Part shown: in pieces, positions 33,156 to 33,276 of the stretch | Layout: each line of letters opens with the position of its first letter | Position numbering within the stretch: position 1 is the stretch's first letter | Assembly (NCBI GenBank): GCA_028285265.1 | Contig: JANQPX010000058.1 | Coordinates: forward strand, 1-33,276 | DNA from: Geminicoccaceae bacterium | GTDB lineage: Bacteria > Pseudomonadota > Alphaproteobacteria > Geminicoccales > Geminicoccaceae | DNA: 33,276 nucleotides | Direction: 5' to 3' | Position numbers and translations under genes: made by a program | The notes under the pieces: model-generated | What the model was told of the DNA's origin: nothing | Seen by the model: the letters and a program-made list of their open reading frames with translations, nothing else | Database searches by the model: none

Positions 33156-33276
33156 TCAAGCGGCCTTATCGTCGCGGTAAAACTCTATCACGAACGAGAC
33201 CGACCCGATGATGTTGACCCAATGCTCAACATTGGGCTCGATGACGGCGTAGCCCCCAGCCTCGACGCGAATCGGG
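33156..33276 (-). CDS. 3' end of a possible cupin-domain gene (cut by window edge)
   Basis: Only 39 C-terminal residues are visible, ending in TGA at 33156-33158: RVEAGGYAVIEPNVEHWVN, then SVSFVIEFYRDDKAA. The pattern glycine-rich strand, proline, H-W-V and a final beta strand resembles the C-terminal end of a small cupin domain, with the His as a possible metal ligand. It lies 100 bp upstream of the ccoN ATG on the same strand. Frame and stop are clear; family is a guess from a short piece. Confidence 0.5.
   Translation of the reverse strand, partial: PIRVEAGGYAVIEPNVEHWVNIIGSVSFVIEFYRDDKAA

Noticed and set aside
33062..33276. FNR/FixK box before ccoN
   Set aside because: The only dyad has arms 8 bases apart (TTGACG-N8-CGTCAA); the FNR consensus needs TTGAT-N4-ATCAA.
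1..33276. tRNA or rRNA genes, CRISPR arrays, insertion sequences, attachment sites
   Set aside because: None seen: no repeated spacer units, transposase genes, terminal inverted repeats or tRNA-like stretches were noticed on reading; a dedicated scan was not possible.

Overview
The window looks like the chromosome of an alphaproteobacterium, probably of the Hyphomicrobiales or a relative. The reasons are a pcaQ-pcaDCHG arrangement, a ccoNOQP-ccoIS oxidase cluster, TAXI-type TRAP transport, GC-rich codon use and very dense, overlapping operons. This is inference from gene content and style; no database search was possible.

Layout. (A) 1-4971: a ThDP-dependent decarboxylase of the benzoylformate decarboxylase type (cut by the left edge) and an aromatic-aldehyde dehydrogenase on the minus strand. 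They diverge from an IclR regulator and a signal-less protein with a substrate-binding-protein fold. A promoter and a perfect 17-bp palindrome lie between the two directions. (B) 5100-15605, minus strand: an operon of TAXI binding protein, fused TRAP permease, cytosolic Cys-type sulfatase, aldehyde dehydrogenase, PanE-family 2-hydroxyacid/2-oxoacid oxidoreductase, second ThDP decarboxylase and SulP anion transporter. The LysR gene at 15708 diverges from it. (C) 16614-17596: a scrambled stretch with two gene relics. (D) 17597-24120: the protocatechuate branch of the beta-ketoadipate pathway (pcaD, C, H, G, regulator pcaQ, CatIJ-type CoA-transferase, thiolase). pcaB is absent. (E) 24117-27091: SDR, alpha/beta hydrolase and SRPBCC genes, divergent from a TetR regulator. 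(F) 27190-33055: cbb3 oxidase structural genes ccoNOQP, a tiny membrane protein, ccoI and ccoS. The 3' end of a possible cupin gene runs off the right edge.

How it fits together. Region B reads as a complete mandelate-like route for a sulfated substrate: TRAP uptake, cytosolic desulfation, oxidation of a 2-hydroxy acid by the PanE-like enzyme, decarboxylation to an aldehyde by the ThDP enzyme, and oxidation to a carboxylate. SulP would handle the released sulfate. Region A holds a second decarboxylase/aldehyde dehydrogenase pair. If the product were 4-hydroxybenzoate or vanillate, a ring hydroxylase or demethylase encoded elsewhere would lead to protocatechuate, which region D cleaves and takes to succinyl-CoA and acetyl-CoA. 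The sulfated-hydroxyacid pathway is a hypothesis from gene order and families and is the most interesting content of the window.
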